Shown: positions 52,970 to 62,055, counted from the first letter of the stretch. The stretch: 64,000 bases of DNA from Mongoliibacter ruber (GCF_003003005.1 NZ_PVTR01000016.1:1-64000); one strand, 5' to 3'. Numbers and translations are program-made. Notes: generated from the letters alone by a model not told the origin.

Positions 52970-55489
52970 TTGGAAAATCTTTTTGGAGAAATTATTGATC
53001 AAGAAACCGAATCGACAGGATTTTTTGCGGATGTCATTATCCCTGTTCCGATTCCCAAGCTATTTACCTACAAAATCCCAAGAAATCTTAAGGATGAAAT
53101 AGGGATTGGTTTTAGGGTGATTGTTCAATTTGGCCAAAAGAAAATCCTGACAGGAATCATTGGCAAAGTGCATCAAAAGCCACCTGTAGCCTATGATGCA
53201 AAGCCAATCCTTGACCTACTTGACAATCATGCTACTGTAAATCCACTTCAGATAAGATTTTGGGCCTGGATGGCGGAGTATTATTGTTGCAATATAGGAG
53301 AAGTCATGAATGCAGCTTTGCCATCTGGCTTGAAGCTGAGCAGTGAGAGTAAAATTCAACTTAACCCAACATACGACTCAGATACCTCACCATATCCCTT
53401 GGATGACAGGGAAGACATATTGCTTCAGGCCTTGGCCAATAAAAGTGAGATGACTTATGATGATTGTGTATCGGTATTGGGAATCAAGTCTATTCATGGG
53501 ATCATCAAGAGTTTGGTGATCAAGGAAGCCATCTTGGTTTTTGAGCAAGTAAAAGAGAAGTATAGTCCAAAAGTAGAAACGCGTATCAGGCTATCTAAGG
53601 AGTATGCCTCAGATAAAAAAGCTTTGGAAGGAGTTTTTCAGGAACTATCCAACAAGGCCAAACAAGAAGAGATTCTTCTCAAATACCTTCAGGAAGTACC
53701 TGTGTATAAAAACCCAGACCTAAATACGAAAGGGATAGAAAAATCAGTCTTTACCGACGCCAATCTTTCCGCCTCATCCCTTAAAACCCTGATCAAAAAT
53801 GGCATTCTTGAAGAGTATAAGCTTATTATCAGTAGGTTTGAAAAAGAGGAACCGTCTGAAGAAGAAATAATACTTTCAGAGCTGCAACTGGATGCAGTTG
53901 CTCAGATAAAAACTCAATTAGAGGATAAAAATACCCTTCTCCTTCATGGGATAACTGGAAGCGGAAAGACTGAAATTTACATTACCTTGATTAAAGAGGC
54001 TTTGGCCGGAGGTTCTCAGGTTTTATTGCTTTTGCCTGAAATCGCCCTTACTACTCATATGGTAGGGAGGTTAAGACAGGTATTCGGCAGTGACATGGGA
54101 GTGTTTCATTCAAAGTATTCTGATAATGAAAGGGTAGAGGTCTGGAATGGTGTATTGAGCGGTAAATTATCTTTTGTGGTAGGAGTAAGGTCTTCATTGT
54201 TCTTGCCCTTTGACAGTTTGGGATTGGTAATAGTGGACGAAGAGCATGAGTCTTCTTTCAAGCAATATGAACCAGCACCAAGGTTTCAAGCCAGAGATTC
54301 CGCCATCATGTTGGCTTGGCTGCATCAGGCCAAGACAATACTAGGTTCAGCAACACCTTCATTTGAGTCATTTTACAATGCCCGTACCGGGAAATACGGC
54401 TATGTTTCTTTGGGGAAAAGATATGGAGAAGCCCAATTGCCGGAGTACCATTTGGCAGATATATTGGTTGACAAAAAGAAGAACCTTCTCAAATTAGACT
54501 TTACCCGATTGTTGAGGGAAAGTATTCAAGAAGCATTGAAAAACCAGGAACAGGTATTGATTTTTCAAAACAGGAGGGGATACGCTCCTTATATTTCCTG
54601 TGAGGATTGCGGGTGGATTCCAGAATGTGAGCATTGTGATGTCAGCCTGACATATCACCAGTTTAATGAAGAAATGCGTTGTCATTATTGCGGGTTTAAG
54701 GAAAAGGTCCCATCCACCTGTCCTGCTTGTGGGAGTAATAAACTAAGTGCTGTGGGTTTGGGAACAGAGCGCATAGAGGAAAGTATTTCTTTGCTTTTTC
54801 CAGAAGCGAGGGTAGCGAGGATGGATTTGGATACCACCCGAAGCAAATATGGATACCAGAGGCTTTTAGAGGAATTTGGAAGTGGCAATGTGGATATTTT
54901 GGTGGGTACACAAATGATCACCAAAGGTCTGGATTTTGGCAAAGTGACTGTTGTAGGGGTAATGGACGCTGATAGGATTTTATTTTTTCCTGACTTCAGG
55001 GCAGGAGAGAGGGCGTTCCAACAGATTACCCAAGTGGCTGGCAGGGCTGGAAGAAGGGATAAAAAAGGCAAGGTAATTATTCAGACGAGGAAACCAGATC
55101 AACAGATTTTTCATCAGATCATACAGGGAGATTATAAGAACTTCTACATACAGGAAATGGGCGACCGTCAACGGTTCTTTTATCCTCCTTTTGTCAAAAT
55201 CATCAAAGTCACGACCAGACATAAGGATTACAAAGTCGCAGAACGCGCTGCGAGAAGCCTACACAATCTGATGGGTGATATACCTGTCAAAAAGATAATG
55301 TTAGGTCCTGAAAAAGGCTTAATAGGAAAGATCAAAAACCAGTTTATTTTTGAAAGCATAATAAAAATAGACAAAGCAGGAAACGCGCAGGCACAATTCA
55401 AGCAAGACTTGCAAAGCCTGATCAATGAAATGGTTGCGCACAAGGATTTTCGGTCAGTCCGCTTTGTGGTGGATGTTGATCCCTATTGA
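52970..55489 (+). CDS. priA: Primosomal replication-restart helicase PriA
   Basis: 839 aa. Starts at a TTG: the frame has no ATG until residue ~110, the DUF255 stop is 7 bp upstream, and the N-terminal MENLFGEIIDQETESTGFFA precedes the conserved VIIPVPIPKLFTYKIP. Helicase motifs: Walker A GITGSGKTE (about 325-333), VIVDEEH (about 420-426), and the zinc-binding cysteine cluster of PriA (CEDCGWIPECEHC...CHYCGFK...CPACG, about 542-590). Complete, essential DNA repair/replication gene. Confidence 0.95.
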   Translation: MENLFGEIIDQETESTGFFADVIIPVPIPKLFTYKIPRNLKDEIGIGFRVIVQFGQKKILTGIIGKVHQKPPVAYDAKPILDLLDNHATVNPLQIRFWAWMAEYYCCNIGEVMNAALPSGLKLSSESKIQLNPTYDSDTSPYPLDDREDILLQALANKSEMTYDDCVSVLGIKSIHGIIKSLVIKEAILVFEQVKEKYSPKVETRIRLSKEYASDKKALEGVFQELSNKAKQEEILLKYLQEVPVYKNPDLNTKGIEKSVFTDANLSASSLKTLIKNGILEEYKLIISRFEKEEPSEEEIILSELQLDAVAQIKTQLEDKNTLLLHGITGSGKTEIYITLIKEALAGGSQVLLLLPEIALTTHMVGRLRQVFGSDMGVFHSKYSDNERVEVWNGVLSGKLSFVVGVRSSLFLPFDSLGLVIVDEEHESSFKQYEPAPRFQARDSAIMLAWLHQAKTILGSATPSFESFYNARTGKYGYVSLGKRYGEAQLPEYHLADILVDKKKNLLKLDFTRLLRESIQEALKNQEQVLIFQNRRGYAPYISCEDCGWIPECEHCDVSLTYHQFNEEMRCHYCGFKEKVPSTCPACGSNKLSAVGLGTERIEESISLLFPEARVARMDLDTTRSKYGYQRLLEEFGSGNVDILVGTQMITKGLDFGKVTVVGVMDADRILFFPDFRAGERAFQQITQVAGRAGRRDKKGKVIIQTRKPDQQIFHQIIQGDYKNFYIQEMGDRQRFFYPPFVKIIKVTTRHKDYKVAERAARSLHNLMGDIPVKKIMLGPEKGLIGKIKNQFIFESIIKIDKAGNAQAQFKQDLQSLINEMVAHKDFRSVRFVVDVDPY

Positions 55490-55568
55490 TTGTATTAGAC
55501 CTTAATGCTCGCCATTTAAGAATCTTTTATTCTCTGCCAAAATAACACCCAACAAAACAATCTAAGTT

Positions 55569-55599
55569 TTTGTATGTTATCATTTAGCTTATATCTTTG
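55569..55599 (+). promoter_or_regulatory. Promoter of the his operon (Bacteroidetes type)
   Basis: TTTG (55569-55572), 19-bp spacer, TATCTTTG (55592-55599), a textbook match to TTTG-N19-TAnnTTTG. The predicted start (about 55605) is almost at the ATG of the His leader peptide (55607), so the leader could be translated from a leaderless or nearly leaderless message. Confidence 0.7.
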
Positions 55600-55606
55600 T
55601 CAGCAG

Positions 55607-55690
55607 ATGAACACACCCTTCACATATCAGATACATTTTTATGCAATTGCTTCGGCTGCTGCTGTTCATCACATCCATCATTCCTCCTGA
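55607..55690 (+). CDS. hisL: Histidine-operon leader peptide (27 aa)
   Basis: Starts MNTPFTYQIHFYAIASAAAV and ends HHIHHSS, with four His codons in a five-residue cluster near the stop and a fifth His earlier (residue 10). It lies between a consensus promoter and hisG. His-rich leader peptides are the classic ribosome-stall sensor of his attenuation; here starvation for His-tRNA would stall the ribosome next to the downstream stem-loops. Sequence, position and neighbours agree; expression is not proven. Confidence 0.8.
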   Translation: MNTPFTYQIHFYAIASAAAVHHIHHSS

Positions 55691-55750
55691 GGAGGAATAT
55701 TGTTTACATATCGCCCGCGATAGGCTGTCGGCAATTGATACAGCCCTATC
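55682..55750 (+). promoter_or_regulatory. Candidate his attenuator stem-loops
   Basis: TCCTCC-TGA-GGAGGA (55682-55696) folds around the leader stop codon. A larger hairpin, GATAGGCTGT (55719-55728) with ACAGCCCTATC (55740-55750, one bulged C), has the loop CGGCAATTGAT. The loop's GGCAATTG can alternatively pair with CAATTGC inside the leader coding region (55644-55650), giving a possible antistructure. There is no U-run after the second hairpin, so Rho-dependent or translational control is also possible. Confidence 0.55.
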
Positions 55751-55797
55751 ATCCAAAATCATTTACTTCATTTTGATACTAAACGTATATTGCATAC

Positions 55798-56658
55798 ATG
55801 AATTCAATCATTAGAATTGCTGTCCAAAAAAGTGGCAGGTTAAGTGACGACTCCTTAAGCCTCATCAAAGAATGTGGCATCAAGTTTTATAACGGTACAG
55901 GTAAACTCAAATCTACATCTACTAATTTTCCAATAGAGTTTCTATTCCTGAGAGATGATGACATCCCCGGCTATGTGGCTGATGGTGTGGCTGATTTGGG
56001 TATTGTTGGAGAGAATGAACTGGTAGAAAAAGACAAAGATGTCAACGTACTGAAAAGACTCGGTTTTTCAAAGTGTAGACTTTCTCTTGCCATTCCAAAA
56101 GGTGAAGAGTATACCAACATTCATTTCTTTCAAGGAAAAAGTATCGCCACTTCCTATCCTAAAATATTGAGCGATTACCTCGAAAATCAAAATGTACATG
56201 CAGAAATCCATGAAATCTCCGGGTCGGTAGAAATTGCTCCCAGCATAGGCTTGGCAGAAGGTATTTGCGATATAGTGAGTTCAGGGTCTACTTTGATGAT
56301 GAATGGACTTAAGGAAGTAGAATCAATCTTCAAGTCTGAGGCGGTTTTGATCAGTAACAAGAAACTAGACGCCGAAAAACTCGAAATTGTAGACAAGCTC
56401 CTTTTTAGGATCAATGCAGTACAAAAAGGCAAAAGTAACAAATATGTACTTTTAAATGCGCCAAACCATTCTCTGGATAAAATCATCAGCTTGATACCAG
56501 GAATGAAAAGCCCAACTATTTTACCTTTGGCAAAAGAAGGTTGGTCTTCCGTACATTCCGTGATATCCGAAGATCAATTTTGGGAAAATATAGAGGAACT
56601 CCGTGAAGCTGGTGCCGAAGGTATTTTGGTAGTTCCAATTGAAAAAATGGTTATATAA
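55798..56658 (+). CDS. hisG: ATP phosphoribosyltransferase (long form)
   Basis: 286 aa, first committed step of histidine synthesis. The N-terminal transferase domain (IRIAVQKSGRLSDDSL, VADLGIVGEN, SSGSTLMMNGL) is complete. The C-terminal ~80 residues (from ~205, including AKEGWSSVHSVIS and LREAGAEGILVVPIEKMV) form the ACT-like regulatory domain of long-form HisG, so feedback by histidine is expected and HisZ is not needed. ATG at 55798, downstream of the candidate attenuator. Confidence 0.96.
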   Translation: MNSIIRIAVQKSGRLSDDSLSLIKECGIKFYNGTGKLKSTSTNFPIEFLFLRDDDIPGYVADGVADLGIVGENELVEKDKDVNVLKRLGFSKCRLSLAIPKGEEYTNIHFFQGKSIATSYPKILSDYLENQNVHAEIHEISGSVEIAPSIGLAEGICDIVSSGSTLMMNGLKEVESIFKSEAVLISNKKLDAEKLEIVDKLLFRINAVQKGKSNKYVLLNAPNHSLDKIISLIPGMKSPTILPLAKEGWSSVHSVISEDQFWENIEELREAGAEGILVVPIEKMVI

Positions 56659-56740
56659 TTACAATCTTGATGTTTAGGTACATTACTGATGCTGCCTGTC
56701 AGGACATCTACCTTTTTCAAAACACTTTATTCATTGACAC

Positions 56741-58030
56741 ATGAAAACGATACTGAATCCTACCAAGTCTGAATGGAAAAAAGCTTTAAAAAGACCTGTT
56801 CAGAAAACCAAGGATATAGAAAAAATAGTAAAACCCATTATGCGCAAAGTAAAGCGCTTGGGTGATAAGGCACTTGTCAAATTTGCTCTGGAATATGACC
56901 ATGTGCAGATAAGTAAATTGCTTGTGAGTGTAGAAGAGGTAAAGCTTGCCAAGGATAAAGTATCGCCTGAATTAAAGAAGGCGATTATTTTAGCGAAGAG
57001 CAATATTGAAAAATTCCATGAAGCGCAAGCGGGTAATGACCTGGAGATGGAAGTGATGCCAGGTGTCACATGCATGCGGAAGTCCGTCCCTATACAAAGG
57101 GTGGGACTCTATATTCCAGGAGGAACAGCACCTCTTTTTTCTACTGTATTGATGTTGGGAATACCTGCAAATATTGCTGGATGTGAAGAGATAGTCATTT
57201 GTACCCCTCCTGATAAGGAAGGGAATATTCACCCAGCCATACTTTATACAGCTGATTTGATTGGTATTGACAAAATCGTCAAGGCTGGAGGTGCACAGGC
57301 AATCGCTGCCATGACTTACGGTACTGAATCTGTCCCCAAAGTGGACAAGATTTTTGGCCCTGGCAATCAGTATGTCACAGCAGCAAAGCAACTGGCTGTT
57401 AAAAAAGGAGTCGCAATAGATATGCCTGCAGGACCTTCTGAGGTTTTGGTGTATGCTGATAGTTCTGCAGTTCCGGCTTTTGTTGCCGCTGATCTTTTGT
57501 CCCAGGCCGAACATGGTGTGGATTCTCAGGTTATTTTGGTCGCTAGTTCAGAAAAGGTAAAAGACAAGGTCATGAAAGAGCTTGATGCCCAACTTGAAGT
57601 TTTGCCTCGTAAAGAAATTGCCAAAAGAGCATTGGAAAACTCCGTTGCTGTCATCGTAGGCAATGAAGACAAAGCCATAAAACTAATTAATGATTATGCA
57701 CCAGAGCACCTAATTATCTGCGTGGAAAACGAAGAAGAGGTGGTTTCAAGCATAGTGAATGCAGGGTCTGTGTTTATAGGAAACTATACCCCCGAATCTG
57801 CTGGTGATTATGCTTCGGGAACCAACCATACTTTGCCTACTTATGGTTATGCCAAAAGTTACTCTGGGGTTTCTTTGGATAGTTTTGTCAAAAAGATAAC
57901 TTATCAAAAAATCACTGAAGAGGGTATAAAAAATTTAGGACCAACTGTCGAAGTGATGGCTGGCAATGAGCTCTTGGAAGCCCATAAAAATGCAGTCACC
58001 ATCAGGTTAAAGTATCTAGAAGACAAGTAA
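56741..58030 (+). CDS. hisD: Histidinol dehydrogenase
   Basis: 429 aa, final two oxidations of histidine synthesis. Zinc and catalytic blocks are intact: GLYIPGGTAPLFSTVLMLGIPA, KIFGPGNQYVTAAKQL, DMPAGPSEVLVYAD, SQAEHGVDSQVILV (catalytic Glu/His region) and the C-terminal YTPESAGDYASGTNHTLPT. 82 bp from hisG, 1 bp from hisC. Same strand, one operon. Confidence 0.97.
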   Translation: MKTILNPTKSEWKKALKRPVQKTKDIEKIVKPIMRKVKRLGDKALVKFALEYDHVQISKLLVSVEEVKLAKDKVSPELKKAIILAKSNIEKFHEAQAGNDLEMEVMPGVTCMRKSVPIQRVGLYIPGGTAPLFSTVLMLGIPANIAGCEEIVICTPPDKEGNIHPAILYTADLIGIDKIVKAGGAQAIAAMTYGTESVPKVDKIFGPGNQYVTAAKQLAVKKGVAIDMPAGPSEVLVYADSSAVPAFVAADLLSQAEHGVDSQVILVASSEKVKDKVMKELDAQLEVLPRKEIAKRALENSVAVIVGNEDKAIKLINDYAPEHLIICVENEEEVVSSIVNAGSVFIGNYTPESAGDYASGTNHTLPTYGYAKSYSGVSLDSFVKKITYQKITEEGIKNLGPTVEVMAGNELLEAHKNAVTIRLKYLEDK

Positions 58031-58031
58031 G

Positions 58032-59093
58032 ATGGCATTTGAACTGGAAAAATTACTACGACCTCACATCCTGAGCATCAAACCTTATTCTTCTGCAAGA
58101 GATGAATATTCTGGAAAAATAGGAGTTTTTCTGGATGCAAACGAAAACCCTTATGGTTCGCTCACGGGAGAAGCCTTCAATAGGTACCCGGATCCTTACC
58201 AGGCTGATATCAAAGAGAAGCTAGCTCCAATAAAAGGCGTTAAACCTGAACAGATCTTCTTGGGAAATGGAAGTGATGAGGCAATTGATCTTCTGATGCG
58301 GGCCTTTTGCATCCCAGGAAAGGATAACATAGTGTTGCTACCTCCCACCTATGGTATGTATGAGGTATCTGCTGCCATCAATGACATAGCTATAAAAAAA
58401 GTACCCCTTACTCCCGACTTTCAACTCCAGCCTGATAGCATTATTGAAGCCGTAGATGAAAACAGTAAAATCATTTTCATCTGTTCTCCCAATAACCCAA
58501 GCGGAAACAAAATGGACCGAAATGCCATCCGTAAGATTATCGAACAATTTAGCGGTTTGGTAGTGGTGGATGAGGCCTACATAGAATTCTCAGATGAACC
58601 GAGCTTTGCAGTGGAACTGGATACATTTCCCAACCTTTTGGTGATGCAGACTTTCTCCAAAGCTTGGGGTTTGGCAAACCTCAGAATAGGGATGGCTTTT
58701 GCTTCTCAGGAAATCATAAGGATTTTGAATTTGATAAAGCCACCATACAATATCTCAGGTTTGACTCAGCAGAAAGTGTTGGAATCATTGGAAAAGGCAA
58801 GCGAAATCAAGGACTTGGTTCACAAAGTATTTGAGGAAAGGATGTACTTTGAAAATGAGTTGCCTCAGTTTGATTTTGTCAGGAAAATATTTCCAACCCA
58901 TGCCAACTTTCTCTTAGTTAGAATGGACAATGCCAGGCAGATTTACGAGTACTTGATAAGCCAAATGATTATTTTGCGTGATAGATCCAAAGTTCAATTG
59001 TGTGAAGATTGCCTCAGGATTTCTTTGGGAACGAGGGAGGAAAATACATCCCTTATACAAGCCTTGAAAACATACCACTCAAACCTTAACTAA
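58032..59093 (+). CDS. hisC: Histidinol-phosphate aminotransferase
   Basis: 353 aa class I/II PLP aminotransferase. PLP-binding aspartate in VVVDEAYIEFS, catalytic lysine in TFSKAWGLANLRIG (about 210), LDANENPYGS near the N-terminus. Starts one base after the hisD stop (coupled translation). The operon identifies it as HisC rather than other class I enzymes. Confidence 0.96.
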   Translation: MAFELEKLLRPHILSIKPYSSARDEYSGKIGVFLDANENPYGSLTGEAFNRYPDPYQADIKEKLAPIKGVKPEQIFLGNGSDEAIDLLMRAFCIPGKDNIVLLPPTYGMYEVSAAINDIAIKKVPLTPDFQLQPDSIIEAVDENSKIIFICSPNNPSGNKMDRNAIRKIIEQFSGLVVVDEAYIEFSDEPSFAVELDTFPNLLVMQTFSKAWGLANLRIGMAFASQEIIRILNLIKPPYNISGLTQQKVLESLEKASEIKDLVHKVFEERMYFENELPQFDFVRKIFPTHANFLLVRMDNARQIYEYLISQMIILRDRSKVQLCEDCLRISLGTREENTSLIQALKTYHSNLN

Positions 59094-59102
59094 TATATTT
59101 TG

Positions 59103-60197
59103 ATGAAAAAAGTACTGTTTATAGATAGAGATGGCACCATTATCAAAGAGCCACCTACAGATTTTCAAGTGGACAGCTTGGAGAAACTGGAGTTTGTTCC
59201 CAAAGCAATTTCTAATTTACGGAAGATAGCTGAAGATACTGATTATGAGCTGGTAATGGTAACGAATCAAGATGGTCTTGGGACGGATTCTTTTCCTGAA
59301 GCTGATTTTTGGCCTGCTCAGTACAAGATGCTTAAAACGATGGAGAATGAAGGGATTATCTTTTCAGCAATTCATATAGACAAGTCTTTTGAACATGAGA
59401 ACCTACCCACGAGAAAGCCGGGGATAGACATGCTTAAAGGATATCTTAGCCCTGAATATGACATGGCCAATTCTTATGTAATTGGAGATAGGAAAACAGA
59501 TGTTCAACTCGCAAAAAATTTGGGTTGTAAATCTATCTTTATTGGAGATGCGATTCCAGAGGCAGATCTCTGCACCAAAGATTGGGACGAAATATTTGAG
59601 CGTCTCAAAATGCCAGAAAGGATAGGTGAGGTAAGGAGGAAAACATCAGAAACGGATATCCATATTATCGTGAACCTTGATGGTACGGGCAAATGTGAAA
59701 TTTACACAGGTTTACCATTTTTTGACCATATGCTGGAGCAATTGGGCAAACATGGAGGAGTGGACTTGGTGATAGAAGTAAAAGGAGACTTACACATAGA
59801 TGAACATCATACCATAGAAGACACTGCATTAGCCTTGGGTGAAGCGTATTTGAAAGCGCTAGGAGATAAAAAGGGGATTTCTCGATATGGGTTTTTACTT
59901 CCTATGGACGACGTCTTGGCGCAGGTAGCAATTGATTTTGGAGGAAGACCTTGGATGGTTTGGGAAGCCGAATTTAAACGCGAAAAGATAGGAGACATGC
60001 CTACTGAAATGTTTTTTCACTTCTTCAAATCATTCAGTGATACAGCCAAATGTAATTTGAATATCAAGGCTGAAGGAAACAATGAGCATCACAAGATAGA
60101 AGCAATCTTTAAAGGATTGGCAAGAGCTATTAAAATGGCAGTGAAAAGAGACCTGAATGCGCTCAATCAATTACCGAGTACAAAAGGGGTATTGTAA
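59103..60197 (+). CDS. hisB: Bifunctional histidinol phosphatase/imidazoleglycerol-phosphate dehydratase
   Basis: 364 aa. ATG at 59103 ([12 protein letters not shown]); an in-frame TTG is one codon upstream. The N-terminal HAD phosphatase carries FIDRDGT (DxD) and [14 protein letters not shown]. The zinc loop of E. coli HisB, which has Cys/His ligands, is replaced by [16 protein letters not shown] without cysteines. The C-terminal IGPD domain has [14 protein letters not shown] and [15 protein letters not shown] with both metal-binding H-H/E-D motifs, and ends with the [11 protein letters not shown] block. Operon ends here; hisH, hisA, hisF and hisI are not in this window. Confidence 0.95.
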   Translation: MKKVLFIDRDGTIIKEPPTDFQVDSLEKLEFVPKAISNLRKIAEDTDYELVMVTNQDGLGTDSFPEADFWPAQYKMLKTMENEGIIFSAIHIDKSFEHENLPTRKPGIDMLKGYLSPEYDMANSYVIGDRKTDVQLAKNLGCKSIFIGDAIPEADLCTKDWDEIFERLKMPERIGEVRRKTSETDIHIIVNLDGTGKCEIYTGLPFFDHMLEQLGKHGGVDLVIEVKGDLHIDEHHTIEDTALALGEAYLKALGDKKGISRYGFLLPMDDVLAQVAIDFGGRPWMVWEAEFKREKIGDMPTEMFFHFFKSFSDTAKCNLNIKAEGNNEHHKIEAIFKGLARAIKMAVKRDLNALNQLPSTKGVL

Positions 60198-60334
60198 AAT
60201 TAGCATTAGCATGTATTTCCTTGAGATTCGTCCTTTTCTAAGGGAAACTCATTGATATTGGGATATAATTAAACCCAGATCTAGCGATATAGCTAATGAT
60301 AAAGAGTTTATTTAGCTATGTTTTACTTTCAAAT

Positions 60335-60372
60335 AAAAAGAGGTTGATTCAAACGAATCAGCCTCTTTTTTT
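60335..60372. terminator. Bidirectional terminator between hisB and the globin-like gene
   Basis: AAAAAGAGGTTGATTC and GAATCAGCCTCTTTTT arms around AAAC; A and T tails allow both directions, fitting the convergent neighbours (stops at 60197 and 60389). Confidence 0.92.
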
Positions 60373-60388
60373 CTGAAAATCATAAAAC

Positions 60389-61471
60389 TTATCCTTGTAC
60401 TACAGCACTTCTTAATCCTTCGCTAAGCAATAATCCACCAAACTCGTTGATGACTGATTCTGGAACATTTAAGTTCATAGCGGCTTCTACTACAGCACTC
60501 ACAAAAAGGTCATAATCAGCTTCAGTGATTAATCCAGTCATTCTTGAATTGACCTCTGGATTATGTGCGTCAACCATATTCAACCCCGTGTATTCAATAT
60601 TTTGGGAACCAATATTTGCCGCCAAAAAATCACTGAAATCACCTACCAGTGCCGCAAATCCAGATAAATCATTTGCGCCAACTTCTGCCAACAGCACTGA
60701 AAAATAAGGCAATAAGTCTTCATAAGTACCACCTTCATTGGTAGCGATCACCAAGACTGTTTCCGTTACTACAGCTCTTAGAGGGATGTAGCCAGCTTCA
60801 ATCAGCTCGCCTTCATTGTCAGGATCTGGGACCAAGCCAGAACCTCCCAAGCGAGTATACAAATCCAGTGCATCCCCATCGGCTCTTTGCACAATCGGTC
60901 CTCTTACTGATTCCAGCAAGTCTCCCACAGGCCCTAATACCTCATTTGAAGTAATCCCAGCTTGTGCAGCACCTTCCACCACAGCTTGGATAAACAAATC
61001 GTAGTCCGCATTATTGATTAATCCATTCATCCGAGAATTTCTGGAAGGATCATGTGCTGCTTCCATATCCAATCCAGTATATTGGAAATTTTTGGCCCCA
61101 GTAGCTTCCGCTAGAAATTCAGAAAAATCCATCACAAGCATGTTCAAACCTGATGTTTCATCCCTGCCTACTTCAGCCAATAACACTGAAAAATAGGGTT
61201 GAAGCGCATCGTAAGTTCCCCCTTCATTGGTAGCAATTGTCGTTACAGTGTTGATGACAACAGTTCGCAAGTTAAGGAAACCTTGTTCTATCATTTGGCT
61301 TTGATTTAAAGGATCCTGAACCATTGTCTCACCACCTAATTGGGTAGCATAGAAGGAGTCATCAGGTTCTTCCGTCACCGGGGGAGTCGGCATCTCATCT
61401 TCTTTGCAGGAACTGAGTCCCGCCGTGACAAGAATCAAAGCGGCAAAAAGCCAAGCATTCATCTTTTTCAT
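60389..61471 (-). CDS. Lipoprotein with two tandem truncated-haemoglobin-like domains
   Basis: 360 aa. Lipobox LSSC (Cys22), then an acidic/proline linker and two homologous ~163-residue units. Each unit starts LGG, continues through a PYFSVLLAEVG segment, and has the TrHb1-like YTG(L)(D/N)M(E/V)(A/D)AH motif: His140 and His303 correspond to the proximal heme His (F8) of Synechocystis GlbN (YDGRYMREAH). After each is a helix (TEADYDLFVSAVVEAAMNL) matching the GlbN ...EHFDAVAEDLLATLKE helix. The distal residues of TrHb (Tyr-B10, Gln-E) are not conserved. Heme binding is plausible; the export and duplication are unusual. It is 22 bp after the membrane HMA-like gene. Confidence 0.8.
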   Translation of the reverse strand: MKKMNAWLFAALILVTAGLSSCKEDEMPTPPVTEEPDDSFYATQLGGETMVQDPLNQSQMIEQGFLNLRTVVINTVTTIATNEGGTYDALQPYFSVLLAEVGRDETSGLNMLVMDFSEFLAEATGAKNFQYTGLDMEAAHDPSRNSRMNGLINNADYDLFIQAVVEGAAQAGITSNEVLGPVGDLLESVRGPIVQRADGDALDLYTRLGGSGLVPDPDNEGELIEAGYIPLRAVVTETVLVIATNEGGTYEDLLPYFSVLLAEVGANDLSGFAALVGDFSDFLAANIGSQNIEYTGLNMVDAHNPEVNSRMTGLITEADYDLFVSAVVEAAMNLNVPESVINEFGGLLLSEGLRSAVVQG

Positions 61472-61493
61472 AATTGTGTAGTTTGGTTAAAGA

Positions 61494-61919
61494 TTAATTT
61501 TGGAAAGATTTTTGGAAAAAGGCACCAAGTTTATAGGTCAAGGAGCCCTTGTCTATTGCTGGGCAACTTTGTGCCAACATCTCATCAGAGGGCTGGTAAA
61601 GACTGGCTTGATGTTTAAATTCTTGGTTTAGTATGGCTACTATGTCATGAGGCGATTGTGCTTTTCGGTCATACAAACAAATGATATGGCCATTTGAAAA
61701 ATTTACCCTTACATCTTTGATGCCTTCTACTTGGTCGAGGATTGAGATGATTTCTTTACCTTCTTCAGGCTCAAGGGATTCAGAAAAATCAATTCTACTC
61801 ATGGTGAGGGATGGGACAGCACCTTTTTTTGGCTGAGTCACCATATAAATATGGACGGCTAAGACGCCAATCAAAAAGGTCAATAAGAAAATTGCTCCGA
61901 GTAATATTCTTTTGATCAT
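61494..61919 (-). CDS. Membrane-anchored HMA-fold-like protein
   Basis: 141 aa. N-terminal helix (RILLGAIFLLTFLIGVLAVHIYMV) anchors it in the membrane. The body resembles the heavy-metal-associated ferredoxin-like fold: IDFSESLEPEEGKEIISILD, then VEGIKDVRVNFSNGHIICLYD and SPHDIVAILNQEF, but lacks the CxxC metal motif of copper chaperones. A single Cys is in AQSCPAIDKG. Its stop is 22 bp before the globin-like gene, so they are probably co-transcribed. Possibly a partner in heme or metal handling; inference only. Confidence 0.7.
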   Translation of the reverse strand: MIKRILLGAIFLLTFLIGVLAVHIYMVTQPKKGAVPSLTMSRIDFSESLEPEEGKEIISILDQVEGIKDVRVNFSNGHIICLYDRKAQSPHDIVAILNQEFKHQASLYQPSDEMLAQSCPAIDKGSLTYKLGAFFQKSFQN

Positions 61920-62028
61920 GACATAAATCTTTTTGGTTTAGTGATAAATACGAGCGGACTTTTCCTATTGGATTGTTACCGCCATTCACAAAAAGGAAAA
62001 TTGACTAACTTTTTTACTTTTATTTAGT

Positions 62029-62036
62029 TAGTTTTG
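62029..62036 (+). promoter_or_regulatory. -7 box of the TPR lipoprotein gene
   Basis: TAGTTTTG matches TAnnTTTG, 20 bp before the ATG at 62056. The nearest TTG upstream is at 62001 with 25 bp spacing, longer than ideal. Confidence 0.4.
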
Positions 62037-62055
62037 AATAAAGCTTTGATAACTA

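Noticed and set aside
56680-56745. Short ORF between hisG and hisD as a second leader peptide
   Set aside because: It has no His run and overlaps the hisD start; no stem-loop supports it.
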